Assembly (NCBI GenBank): GCA_946620235.1
Contig: CAMONC010000010.1
Span: 1-32,700, forward strand
Direction of reading: 5' to 3'
Origin: an uncultured Lachnospiraceae bacterium
GTDB taxonomy: Bacteria > Bacillota > Clostridia > Lachnospirales > Lachnospiraceae
DNA length: 32,700 bases
The notes beneath the pieces were generated by a model. That model made no database searches. It saw only the letters and a list, made by a program, of their open reading frames with translations, and was not told where the DNA came from. Below, in pieces: positions 25,491 through 32,677 of this stretch. A program made the position numbers and the translations under genes. The first letter of the stretch is position 1. Every line of letters starts with the position of its first letter.

Positions 25491-25500
25491 TAATTCGATT

Positions 25501-25546
25501 AGCCTCTTCTTAGGACGTCCGAATCTGACTTAAGAGGAGGCTTTTT
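25501..25546 (+). terminator. Terminator-like hairpin containing the ribosome binding site of the next gene
   Basis: AGCCTCTTCTTA (25501-25512) pairs with TAAGAGGAGGCT (25531-25542) over 12 bp with one G-U pair; T5 runs from 25542 to 25546. The 18-base loop includes the palindrome GGACGTCC. The 3' arm holds AAGAGGAGG (25532-25540), the only good ribosome binding site for the TTG start at 25549. Folding would therefore end transcription and also hide the ribosome binding site. Confidence 0.75.
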
Positions 25547-25548
25547 GA

Positions 25549-26538
25549 TTGGATAAGGAACAATTGCACGGGTTTATTTCACAGAGTACGGGAAACGAGA
25601 GCAATATCTGCCAGATCTATGCGATCAGGGAGGGCGAAACGGTATTTGATGACTGCTGGCACGGGTTTAAAACAGAAGATTCGATGAATGTAAATTCGGT
25701 GACCAAGGGTATCGTGTCGCTCCTTGCCGGAATCGCTCTGGACAGGGGATGCATTAAGAGCGTGGACCAGAAGGTTATGGAATTCTTTCCGGATTATACG
25801 GTAAAGCGCGGGGAGAAGACTATATATGATGTAACTGTCAGGCACCTTCTGACGATGACTGCTCCGTATAAGGGACGGTCGGAGCCGTGGAAAAAGGTAT
25901 GTACTTCCCAAGACTGGACACTTACCACCCTGGATTATCTTGGAGGCCGGAAGGGTATCACCGGAGAATTCAGATATGCGACACTTGGCATCCAGATCCT
26001 GGTCGGGATCATAGAGAGAGCGACCGGTGAAAAATGCATTGATTTCGCAAATAAGAATCTGTTTGACCCGCTGGGACTTCCTGGACGGATCATGCACGGT
26101 GACAGTTCCAAAGAAGACCAGTTTGATTTCTTCATGAATAAGAATCCGAGAAAACCCGAGTGGTTCTCAGATCCGCAGGGAACGGTCACCGCGGGCTGGG
26201 GAATGTGTATGTCAGCCAAAGATATGGCTGTGATCGGTGAGCTTGTCTGTGACGGTGGAGTGCATGAAGGTAAAAGAATGATCTCGGCAGAATACCTGAG
26301 TGACATGCTCACGCCTCATCTTAAACTCGGTGAGCGGATGGGATTCATGAATTACGGGTATCTGTGGTATAAGCCTTATGATGACAGAGATGTCTATGCA
26401 GCCATCGGTGACAGTGGGAATATCATCTATGTCAATAAAGAAGAGAACATCTCCGTAGGGATTACCGGCACCTTCAAGCCCAGGATTTTTGACAGAGTTG
26501 ATTTCATAGAGCAAAAAGTCCTGCCGGCTGTTATGTGA
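25549..26538 (+). CDS. Serine hydrolase, beta-lactamase/DD-peptidase-like (class C type fold)
   Basis: A 329-residue protein of the serine beta-lactamase-like family, which includes esterases, DD-peptidases and amidases. The nucleophile motif SxxK is present (S50-VTK53 in MNVNSVTKGIVSLL). The second motif, usually YxN, reads Y143-A-T, and the third region reads GDSGN instead of HxG/KxG. No signal peptide is seen, so the protein is probably cytoplasmic. The start is TTG 25549, set by AAGAGGAGG 8 bases upstream. True beta-lactamase activity is doubtful given the altered second motif and the lack of secretion. Confidence 0.85.
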   Translation: MDKEQLHGFISQSTGNESNICQIYAIREGETVFDDCWHGFKTEDSMNVNSVTKGIVSLLAGIALDRGCIKSVDQKVMEFFPDYTVKRGEKTIYDVTVRHLLTMTAPYKGRSEPWKKVCTSQDWTLTTLDYLGGRKGITGEFRYATLGIQILVGIIERATGEKCIDFANKNLFDPLGLPGRIMHGDSSKEDQFDFFMNKNPRKPEWFSDPQGTVTAGWGMCMSAKDMAVIGELVCDGGVHEGKRMISAEYLSDMLTPHLKLGERMGFMNYGYLWYKPYDDRDVYAAIGDSGNIIYVNKEENISVGITGTFKPRIFDRVDFIEQKVLPAVM

Positions 26539-26551
26539 GCTGCATAGCCGG
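26524..26551 (+). repeat. Hairpin across the serine hydrolase stop codon
   Basis: CCGGC (26524-26528) pairs with GCCGG (26547-26551) and TATG (26532-26535) with CATA (26543-26546), with a 3-base bulge and a 7-base loop holding the TGA. No T run follows, so it is not a canonical terminator; it may affect RNA decay or coupling to the GNAT gene 37 bases on. Confidence 0.4.
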
Positions 26552-26575
26552 TATTGAAAATACGAGGAGGAGAAC

Positions 26576-27046
26576 ATGGATATCGTATACAAAAGACTGA
26601 CAGAGAATGAATTGGACAGGATCATTAAAATGAGAATAAACCAGCTGACAGAGGAATACACTTCCGCAGGTAAAACCGTGCCGGAAAATGTATATCTTGA
26701 AACAGCCCTGATGGACTTTTATAAGAGAAACATGGCTGCCGGTACTTATGTTTCCTGGCTGGCATTTGACGGGGATAAGATAGTCGGAACAAGCGGAATG
26801 TCTTTTGCTGAGAAACCACCATATTTTACGTGTCCTACAGGGAGAGTGGGGATCCTGTCAAGCATGTACACCGATCCGGACTACAGGAGGCTGGGGATCG
26901 CAACTCAGTTACTTGACAGAGTAGTGAAGGCAGCAGAAGAATACGGCTGCGGAATGATCTACATCACAGCTTCCGATATGGGTGTAAAGCTGTACGAATC
27001 ATATGGTTTCAAGCATAACGGAAACTTTATGCAATACAATTTCTGA
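26576..27046 (+). CDS. GNAT family N-acetyltransferase
   Basis: A 156-residue acetyl-CoA-dependent acetyltransferase. The acetyl-CoA pyrophosphate-binding motif A is visible as SSMYTDPDYRRLGIATQLLDRVVKAA (the Q/R-x-x-G-x-A element being RRLGIA), followed by the C-terminal ITASDMGVKLYESYGFKHNG, which carries the conserved Tyr and YGF turn. The acceptor substrate cannot be inferred. GAGGAGGAG precedes the ATG, and it follows the serine hydrolase by 37 bases, so they may be cotranscribed. A segment of this gene (about codons 53-89) has a diverged partial copy at 31916-32026. Confidence 0.92.
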   Translation: MDIVYKRLTENELDRIIKMRINQLTEEYTSAGKTVPENVYLETALMDFYKRNMAAGTYVSWLAFDGDKIVGTSGMSFAEKPPYFTCPTGRVGILSSMYTDPDYRRLGIATQLLDRVVKAAEEYGCGMIYITASDMGVKLYESYGFKHNGNFMQYNF

Positions 27047-27082
27047 GCAGATAAAGATGGAAAAACGGAAATACTTATTCTT

Positions 27083-27112
27083 AGATCAGCTCATGGAAAG
27101 CCCCGCTGATCT
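27083..27112. repeat. Perfect inverted repeat between convergent genes
   Basis: AGATCAGC (27083-27090) and GCTGATCT (27105-27112) form a perfect 8-bp stem with a 14-base loop, between the stops of the GNAT gene (+) and the GGDEF gene (-). Neither side has a T run, so if it ends transcription from both sides it does so imperfectly. Confidence 0.5.
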
Positions 27113-27120
27113 TCCGGGCG

Positions 27121-28725
27121 TCAGAGAGCGCTTTCCTCGTTCTTGAGCCGCTGCTTATCTTTATACATTTCATGGTCAGCACGGTCAAATACCCCGGATA
27201 CCGTGCTGTCGGTTCCGCGGATATATTCAGCCATGCCCGAAGCAAGGACAGGACCTTCTTTTGCACGCAGATTCTCACCGACCTGATCGCGCAATTGCCT
27301 CATCAGTTCGACCCTGTTCGAATAATCCTTGCCATGCAGGTATACTGCGAATTCATCACCGCCGACTCTGAATACGGGGCTGTGATCGAAGATGTCGCAC
27401 AGGAGCATCGCCGATTGTCTGAGATACTCATCGCCTGCGACATGGCCAATGGTATCGTTGATCTTTTTCAGATTATTGGAATCACATACGACCAGCGCAA
27501 AAGACAGCCCCTTCATGCCGCTGTCGATGCCTTCCTGCACCGACTTTTCCATCTCATTATAAGCGGTCTTGTTTTTCACACCGGTCAGATCGTCACGTCT
27601 GGCCAGCTCCTTCTCGGTGTTCAGCGCTTTCAGATGTTGTTTCTCTTTTTTGACCTCGTCATCGATGTTTTCGATACCGATGATAAAGTGCGTGCCGTCG
27701 ACGGTCTTTCGTATGGTCATTCTGACGTAATGAGTTCTGGGGCCTGTCATGATCCGGTAATCGATGCTGCAGCTTTTGTGATCCTTAAGCGTACTGATCA
27801 CGTGATCCCTGTCAATGAATTCGAGTACAATGTCAATGTCGTTTTTATGGATTATATCGGGAATATTTTTGCGCGTATCCGCAAAGAAATCATCGCCTGA
27901 TACCTGTACATCCAATTTGCCGTAGATATTTCTGCATTCATAACTGACATAATCGGATTCTTCCGCATCGACGTAATATATCACATCGTAGTTGGCCGCC
28001 AGGCTTTCCGCGATCTGGGTGAACGTGGCATTTTTCTTCATCTCACCCGCTTCCACAAAGGAGTGGATCACACATATTCCTATCATGAGTCCGGTGGCAT
28101 AGGCGGGATATTTGGGGTCGAGTATCTGGAATATCAGGAAAAGCTCAATCACGAGACAGGTGAGCCCGACTGCGATATAACGCACTTTTTCGGCATCGGT
28201 GGATCTGTGTGCGATGTAAAACATATATGTTGAAGTCAACATATACAGAGCAATCTGCAGTATGAAAGCTATATGCCGGCCCGACTCCGTCACATATACA
28301 TGCTCCTCGTCAAAGGAAAAGATGAAGGGGTGGAAATAGTTGATCAGCAGATATAGAATCCCGAGAGAGAACATGGTCCATACGGCATAGAGAAGGAGCC
28401 TGCTTTTGAGTCCTCTCTTGTTCAGATACGCTACTACATAGCGGATCCATGTCATCATGGACAGGAACATGAAGAAGAAATACAGGACACAGTCAAAATA
28501 CAATACGGGGAACAGTCCGTCTATGTCATGATGCTCATAAAGGATCCCCCACAGTATATCTGCTATGAAATAGCAATTCGATGCGTTAAGGAACCCGCTG
28601 TAGCGGACCAGTGCCGGCTTCTCGGCTCGCTGTTCTTTGGTGAGGCCGCGTATGCTTTGAAAGTTATGCCAGTTGATTATGGAATTGAGTATTAGAGCCA
28701 GGATGCTGACGATCGAGTAAGACAT
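27121..28725 (-). CDS. Membrane GGDEF protein (probable diguanylate cyclase)
   Basis: A 534-residue protein, the only confident minus-strand gene. The N-terminal part (about 1-235) has roughly six to seven membrane helices; a PAS-like sensor segment follows (about 240-365); the C-terminal GGDEF domain (about 370-530) keeps the signature RVGGDEFAV with GGDEF at 455-459, plus DDLTGVKNKTAYNEM and the substrate-binding DSNNLKKINDTIGH. Intact GGDEF suggests active c-di-GMP synthesis. No RxxD inhibitory site lies at the expected place (CDIFDHSPVF), so product inhibition by that route is unlikely. AAGGAGAG is 13 bases upstream of the ATG, slightly far. Its product could feed the PilZ protein at 10.5 kb. 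Confidence 0.93.
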   Translation of the reverse strand: MSYSIVSILALILNSIINWHNFQSIRGLTKEQRAEKPALVRYSGFLNASNCYFIADILWGILYEHHDIDGLFPVLYFDCVLYFFFMFLSMMTWIRYVVAYLNKRGLKSRLLLYAVWTMFSLGILYLLINYFHPFIFSFDEEHVYVTESGRHIAFILQIALYMLTSTYMFYIAHRSTDAEKVRYIAVGLTCLVIELFLIFQILDPKYPAYATGLMIGICVIHSFVEAGEMKKNATFTQIAESLAANYDVIYYVDAEESDYVSYECRNIYGKLDVQVSGDDFFADTRKNIPDIIHKNDIDIVLEFIDRDHVISTLKDHKSCSIDYRIMTGPRTHYVRMTIRKTVDGTHFIIGIENIDDEVKKEKQHLKALNTEKELARRDDLTGVKNKTAYNEMEKSVQEGIDSGMKGLSFALVVCDSNNLKKINDTIGHVAGDEYLRQSAMLLCDIFDHSPVFRVGGDEFAVYLHGKDYSNRVELMRQLRDQVGENLRAKEGPVLASGMAEYIRGTDSTVSGVFDRADHEMYKDKQRLKNEESAL

Positions 28726-28855
28726 GCGGGTTAGGCGTCTCTCCTTATTAATGAGTCATTACAGAATTGAAACCAGAAATAATCATAACATATTTATAAA
28801 ACAGATAGAATAATCTGCCGGCCCATTCTTGATTGGAGCGCCGAACGCTTTTCGG

Positions 28856-28884
28856 TTGATATCATATCCTGAGTTTATTATCCT
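28856..28884 (+). promoter_or_regulatory. Promoter placing the start site at the ATG of the GH25-GH3 gene
   Basis: TTGATA (28856-28861), exactly 17 bases, TATCCT (28879-28884): 5/6 and 4/6 consensus matches. A start 7 bases after the -10 falls on the ATG at 28891. No Shine-Dalgarno is present in the 20 bases upstream, consistent with a leaderless message. Confidence 0.45.
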
Positions 28885-28890
28885 ATATTT

Positions 28891-31014
28891 ATGAAAAAGA
28901 CTGCGATCATGATCACAATAGCCATACTTGCCCTGGTTTCCGTGTTGATCGCCACTGTTGCGGCAGCAAAGCGGGCAGATACGCCAGACGGTTTTCCGGA
29001 AACAAATGAAAGGACGGAGGCAGAATTTTACGGAGCTGCGGCACCGGACGTTGATGCGGGAGCAGCCGGAGCCGGGACATCGGATGCAGACGGATCAGCC
29101 GGAGCCGGGGTACAGGACGTTGATGCGGGGGCAGCCGGGCAGGAATCGCCGGACGCAGACGACCCAGCCGGCCCGCAGACGGAAGTTCCCGCCCCCGAGA
29201 TACTGACTTTTGTCGACGTCTTCGGAGAGGAATATCAGACACAGATCATTCCCGGGGTTACGAGATCCCCGTACGCAGCAGAGTCTTTTGTCCGTTACGG
29301 AGACAGGGTCCGGTATGAGGATGATGTGTATCATTCCAGACGTGGAATAGATGTATCCCATCATCAGGGCCATATAGACTGGGACAGGGTTAAGGCTGCG
29401 GGATATGATTTTGCATTTATCCGGTTGGGTTATCGTGGGTACGGACAGGCCGGAAGCCTGAATCTTGATAAGTCATTTGACACGAATATCCGGAATGCCC
29501 ATGAAGCCGGATTGGATGTGGGCGTATACATTTTTTCTCAGGCGATAAATGAAGATGAGGCGGCCGAAGAAGCAGAGTTTGTCATAAAACACCTGGAGGG
29601 ATACAGCCTTGAGCTACCGGTTGTATACGATCCCGAGAGCATATTGGATGCTGAGGCCAGAACCGATGATGTGAGCGGAGAGCAGTTTACTGAGAATACC
29701 ATGCTTTTCTGTAAAATGATCGCCGATGCCGGATATGAGCCGATGATCTACAGCAATATGCTCTGGGAGGCGTTTCAGTTTGACATGACCGTGGTGAGCG
29801 AATACCCGGTCTGGTATGCAGATTATGAACCGTTACCGCAGACACCGTATGATTTTAGCTTCTGGCAGTATTCCAACACAGGTCATGTGGACGGGGTGAG
29901 CGGCGAGGTTGACTTAAACATCCAGATTTATAGGAAAGGGACAGATCCGGCATCGAAAGGTAAGGAGGACGGGATGAGCGGCACTCAGATTGATGAAAAA
30001 ATAGCATCTATGAGCATAGAGGAGAAGATTTGGCAGCTTTTTGTGGTGACTCCCGAGGTGTTGACAGGCGAATCACCGGTCACGGCGGCCGGCGAAGTAA
30101 CCGAAGCGAGCCTGAAGAAAGCCCCTGTCGGCGGACTGATATATTTTGCAGACAATTTTGTCTCGCCCGGGCAGACTAAAGAGATGATATCCAAAACTCA
30201 GGAGTATGCCCGGGATATCGAAGGACTGCCGCTTCTCATGTGTGTGGATGAAGAGGGAGGGAGCACTGCCAGGATCGCACGCAATTCATCATTCGGAGTT
30301 GAAAAAGTCGGTCCGATGGGGAACGTCGCAAGTGCCGAAGAAGCTTACGGCTGTGGAGATACCATCGGTGCCTATCTTAAAGACCTTGGCCTGAATGTGG
30401 ATTTTGCACCGGTGGCGGATGTCCTGACCAACAGCCGCAACAACGTGATAGGTGACCGCTCATTCGGCTCGGATCCGATGATTGTAACGGAGTATTCAAA
30501 GGCCTATTCCGACGGCTTGCATGACCATGGAATCTTAAGCTGCTATAAGCATTTCCCGGGGCACGGCGCCACAGAGGCTGACACTCATGAGGGATATGCT
30601 TATACGGACAAAACATATGAAGAGTTAAAGCAGAGCGAGCTGGTCCCGTTTGCACATGCCGGGGCGGACGGAGCAGATATGATAATGGTGGCACATATCT
30701 CTCTGCCGAACGTTATAGGGGACGACACGCCCTGTTCTCTTTCGAAGAAGATGATGACCGATATTCTGAGGAACGAACTGAAATACGACGGGATCATCAT
30801 CACCGATGCGATCAACATGGGTGCTATTGCCGACAATTACAGTAACGGTGAGGCTTCCGCAAAAGCTTTTGCGGCCGGAGCGGATATGATACTGATGCCG
30901 ACGAACCTGCAGGAAGCATACGACGGGATCTATGCCGCCTATGAAAAAGGCGATATCACCGAGGAACGCATAGATGAGTCGCTTAGGCGGATCATAGCCG
31001 CCAGGATCCGGTAA
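28891..31014 (+). CDS. GH25 muramidase - GH3 beta-N-acetylhexosaminidase fusion, secreted or anchored
   Basis: A 707-residue two-enzyme protein. Residues 1-26 form a signal peptide or anchor; 45-95 are an Ala/Gly/Asp-rich linker with a 23-residue tandem repeat; about 150-350 are a GH25 lysozyme domain (RGIDVSHHQGHIDW with D154; LPVVYDPES with D247 and E249); about 363-707 are a GH3 domain of the NagZ type, with KHFPGHG (553-559), the D-x-H general acid/base pair D564/H566, and nucleophile D639 in IITDAINMGAI. All catalytic residues are intact. GH25 cuts MurNAc-GlcNAc bonds and NagZ-type GH3 removes GlcNAc, so one protein could shorten and then trim glycan strands outside the cell. No ribosome binding site is visible. 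The gene is divergent from the GGDEF gene. Confidence 0.93.
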   Translation: MKKTAIMITIAILALVSVLIATVAAAKRADTPDGFPETNERTEAEFYGAAAPDVDAGAAGAGTSDADGSAGAGVQDVDAGAAGQESPDADDPAGPQTEVPAPEILTFVDVFGEEYQTQIIPGVTRSPYAAESFVRYGDRVRYEDDVYHSRRGIDVSHHQGHIDWDRVKAAGYDFAFIRLGYRGYGQAGSLNLDKSFDTNIRNAHEAGLDVGVYIFSQAINEDEAAEEAEFVIKHLEGYSLELPVVYDPESILDAEARTDDVSGEQFTENTMLFCKMIADAGYEPMIYSNMLWEAFQFDMTVVSEYPVWYADYEPLPQTPYDFSFWQYSNTGHVDGVSGEVDLNIQIYRKGTDPASKGKEDGMSGTQIDEKIASMSIEEKIWQLFVVTPEVLTGESPVTAAGEVTEASLKKAPVGGLIYFADNFVSPGQTKEMISKTQEYARDIEGLPLLMCVDEEGGSTARIARNSSFGVEKVGPMGNVASAEEAYGCGDTIGAYLKDLGLNVDFAPVADVLTNSRNNVIGDRSFGSDPMIVTEYSKAYSDGLHDHGILSCYKHFPGHGATEADTHEGYAYTDKTYEELKQSELVPFAHAGADGADMIMVAHISLPNVIGDDTPCSLSKKMMTDILRNELKYDGIIITDAINMGAIADNYSNGEASAKAFAAGADMILMPTNLQEAYDGIYAAYEKGDITEERIDESLRRIIAARIR
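29044..29181 (+). repeat. 69-bp imperfect tandem repeat in the GH25-GH3 linker
   Basis: Two units with a 69-bp (23-codon) period, sharing GGACGTTGATGCGGG at 29046 and 29115, encode PDVDAGAAGAGTSDADGSAGAG and QDVDAGAAGQESPDADDPAG. Within a unit there is a weaker half-repeat (DAGAAG, DADGSAG). The repeat keeps the frame and sits between the membrane anchor and the GH25 domain, where it would act as a spacer across the cell wall. Confidence 0.75.
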
Positions 31015-31092
31015 AGAGGTTGCGATTCCGGGTGGACGCGCATCTTGACAGATGAAGAGAAGAGAAAGATCGTTGATTTCCTGTTAAGATAA
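31015..31092 (+). pseudogene. Possible coding remnant in frame after the GH25-GH3 stop
   Basis: Immediately after the TAA the same frame stays open for 25 codons to TAA 31090-31092 and ends in LTDEEKRKIVDFLLR, which looks like a normal protein C terminus. There is no start codon with a ribosome binding site. It may be debris of another gene or an old C-terminal extension cut off by a stop mutation. Not recognised. Confidence 0.3.
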
Positions 31093-31111
31093 ATATGGGG
31101 GTGTAGAAGAT

Positions 31112-31900
31112 ATGCAGTTTTCGGATATTGATAATGGCAAGACTTTTGATTGGGGCAATACTTCAAAGGATTATGCGAAATACAGAGATATTTATCCCGA
31201 TGAATTCTATCAGTTCATTTTGGATCTGGGTTTGTGCAAAGACGGTCAGATGGTACTCGATATTGGAACCGGGACAGGTGTTCTTCCGCGCAACATGTAC
31301 CGGTACGGCGCAAAATGGATCGGAACAGATATCTCGGACAACCAGATAGAACAGGCAAAGCTGCTTGCATCAGAGAACGGGATGGATATTGAGTTTTTTA
31401 CCTGTCCTGCTGAGGAGGTTGATTATCCGGATGATACCTTTGATGTTATCACTGTATGCCAGTGCATATGGTATTTGAATGCGAAGGAGATAACAAAGAG
31501 TTTTGCGAGGATGTTAAAGCCGGGAGGCAAGCTGCTGATCCTGTACATGGGATGGCTTCCTTACGAGGATCCTGTTGCAGGGAAAAGCGAGGAGATCATT
31601 TTGAAACATAACCCCAACTGGTCTTCTTACGGAGATACGGTTCATCCGGTTTATGTTCCCGAGGAGCTGTTTTCGTGTTTTGATAAGGTTTTACAAAAGG
31701 AGTTCAGGGTTGATATTCCGTTTACAAGGGAAGGCTGGCATGGCCGTATGCGCGCATGCAGAGGAGTGGGAGCCGCGATGAATGAAGCTCAGCTCCGGGC
31801 ATGGAATGAGGATCACATGCAGATGCTGAATGAAATTGCTCCTGAAACATTCAACGTTAAGCACTATGTGTCAGTTGCGGAATTGCAGGTAAAAAAATAA
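31112..31900 (+). CDS. Class I SAM-dependent methyltransferase
   Basis: A 262-residue methyltransferase of the UbiE/Methyltransf_11 type. Motif I is VLDIGTGTG (48-56), the acidic residue at the end of strand 2 is in GTDISDNQIEQA, and the post-motifs DTFDVITVCQCIWYL and LKPGGKLLILYMGW are clear. The C-terminal part (about 145-262), with GWHGRMRACRGVGAAM, is typical of a subgroup of small-molecule methyltransferases with unknown substrate. A GGGGGTG ribosome binding site precedes the ATG. No operon partner is evident; debris flanks it on both sides. Confidence 0.92.
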   Translation: MQFSDIDNGKTFDWGNTSKDYAKYRDIYPDEFYQFILDLGLCKDGQMVLDIGTGTGVLPRNMYRYGAKWIGTDISDNQIEQAKLLASENGMDIEFFTCPAEEVDYPDDTFDVITVCQCIWYLNAKEITKSFARMLKPGGKLLILYMGWLPYEDPVAGKSEEIILKHNPNWSSYGDTVHPVYVPEELFSCFDKVLQKEFRVDIPFTREGWHGRMRACRGVGAAMNEAQLRAWNEDHMQMLNEIAPETFNVKHYVSVAELQVKK

Positions 31901-31915
31901 ACACAAATAACAATA

Positions 31916-32035
31916 ATGGCTGCCGGCACCTATGTTTCCTGGCTCGCATTTGACGGGGATAAGATAGTGGGAACAAGCGGTATGTCCTTCGCGGAAAAAC
32001 AGCCTTACTTCACATGCCCTTCAGGGGTAGCCTAA
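31916..32035 (+). pseudogene. Fragment of a second copy of the GNAT acetyltransferase
   Basis: From ATG 31916 to about 32026 the sequence matches 26732-26842 of the intact GNAT gene codon for codon, encoding MAAGTYVSWLAFDGDKIVGTSGMSF and on to CPSG, then diverges and stops at TAA 32033. By hand count 37 codons align with 17 base differences, and only two codons change the amino acid (P to Q, T to S). Both the N-terminal 52 codons and the acetyl-CoA-binding half are missing, so it cannot be functional. It lies alone in the 248-base gap after the methyltransferase gene. Confidence 0.88.
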
Positions 32036-32086
32036 TTAGGTATAGCTAAGAGTTAGCAACACAATTCTGAAAAGGGACTAAGAAAT

Positions 32087-32103
32087 TTGACAGATGGTAT
32101 GAT
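32087..32103 (+). promoter_or_regulatory. Ambiguous promoter before the C_GCAxxG_C_C gene
   Basis: A perfect -35 hexamer TTGACA (32087-32092) and an extended -10 TGG-TATGAT (32095-32103) are both present, but only 5 bases apart, so they cannot belong to one promoter. TATGAT with its TG element is the likelier functional part; the TTGACA has no good -10 at 16-18 bases. Confidence 0.3.
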
Positions 32104-32148
32104 CTGATATGGATGCAGAAAAAACTGCAGTAAGTGGGGTGAAGTTCT

Positions 32149-32583
32149 ATGACACACAAAGAAAAAGCAATGAAGATATTTTATGAAAAATTCAACTGCT
32201 CGCAGGCAGTTCTGGGAGCATACGCGGATGATTGTGGGATGACGTTAGACCAGGCTATGAAAGTGGCAGCATGTTTCAGCGGGGGCGTGAGGAAAGGTGA
32301 AGTGTGTGGTGCTGTATCCGGGGCGATCATGGTGATCGGGTTGAAATACGGAGACGGCCCCGACTATAAAGCAACTGCTTACCCCAAGGCTGCTGAGTTT
32401 ATGGACAGATTCAAAGAAAAGAATGGCTCATATATCTGTAGGGATATACTTGGCTGTGACATATCCTCCGAAGAGGGGAGACTCTATGCCCGGGAGAATG
32501 GTCTTTTTAAGGATATTTGTCCGAGAATGGTAGAATCCGCGGTTGATATTCTGGAAGAGATGGAAAACATAAACAAAAGATAA
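32149..32583 (+). CDS. C_GCAxxG_C_C family protein (redox/metal type)
   Basis: A 144-residue protein of the C_GCAxxG_C_C family, named after its conserved cysteines. Seen here: C17 in FNCSQAVL, C42, C53 in CGAVSGAIMVIGLKYG, C97 and C103 in CRDILGC, and C124 in CPRM, plus C29. The pattern suggests metal binding or redox chemistry, but no activity is established for the family. GGGGTG lies 8 bases before the ATG. The gene following it looks flavodoxin-like, which would fit a redox context, but that gene is cut by the window edge. Confidence 0.9.
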   Translation: MTHKEKAMKIFYEKFNCSQAVLGAYADDCGMTLDQAMKVAACFSGGVRKGEVCGAVSGAIMVIGLKYGDGPDYKATAYPKAAEFMDRFKEKNGSYICRDILGCDISSEEGRLYARENGLFKDICPRMVESAVDILEEMENINKR

Positions 32584-32677
32584 GTACAGCGGACGTTGTG
32601 GATGAGATGAATTCATAACTTACAGTTTTAACGAGGATTTTTAACTTCCAGAATTATGTACGAAGGAGTTTTGTGGA

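Noticed and set aside
27172-27900. Plus-strand ORF of 242 aa opposite the GGDEF gene
   Set aside because: The minus strand encodes an intact GGDEF protein here; the plus ORF has no ribosome binding site and no motif.
29044-29181. CRISPR-like or mobile repeat
   Set aside because: The repeat is coding, keeps a 23-codon period and lies inside a protein linker; no spacers or terminal inverted repeats.
31045-31101. TTGACA as a promoter for the methyltransferase gene
   Set aside because: No acceptable -10 lies 16-18 bases downstream.
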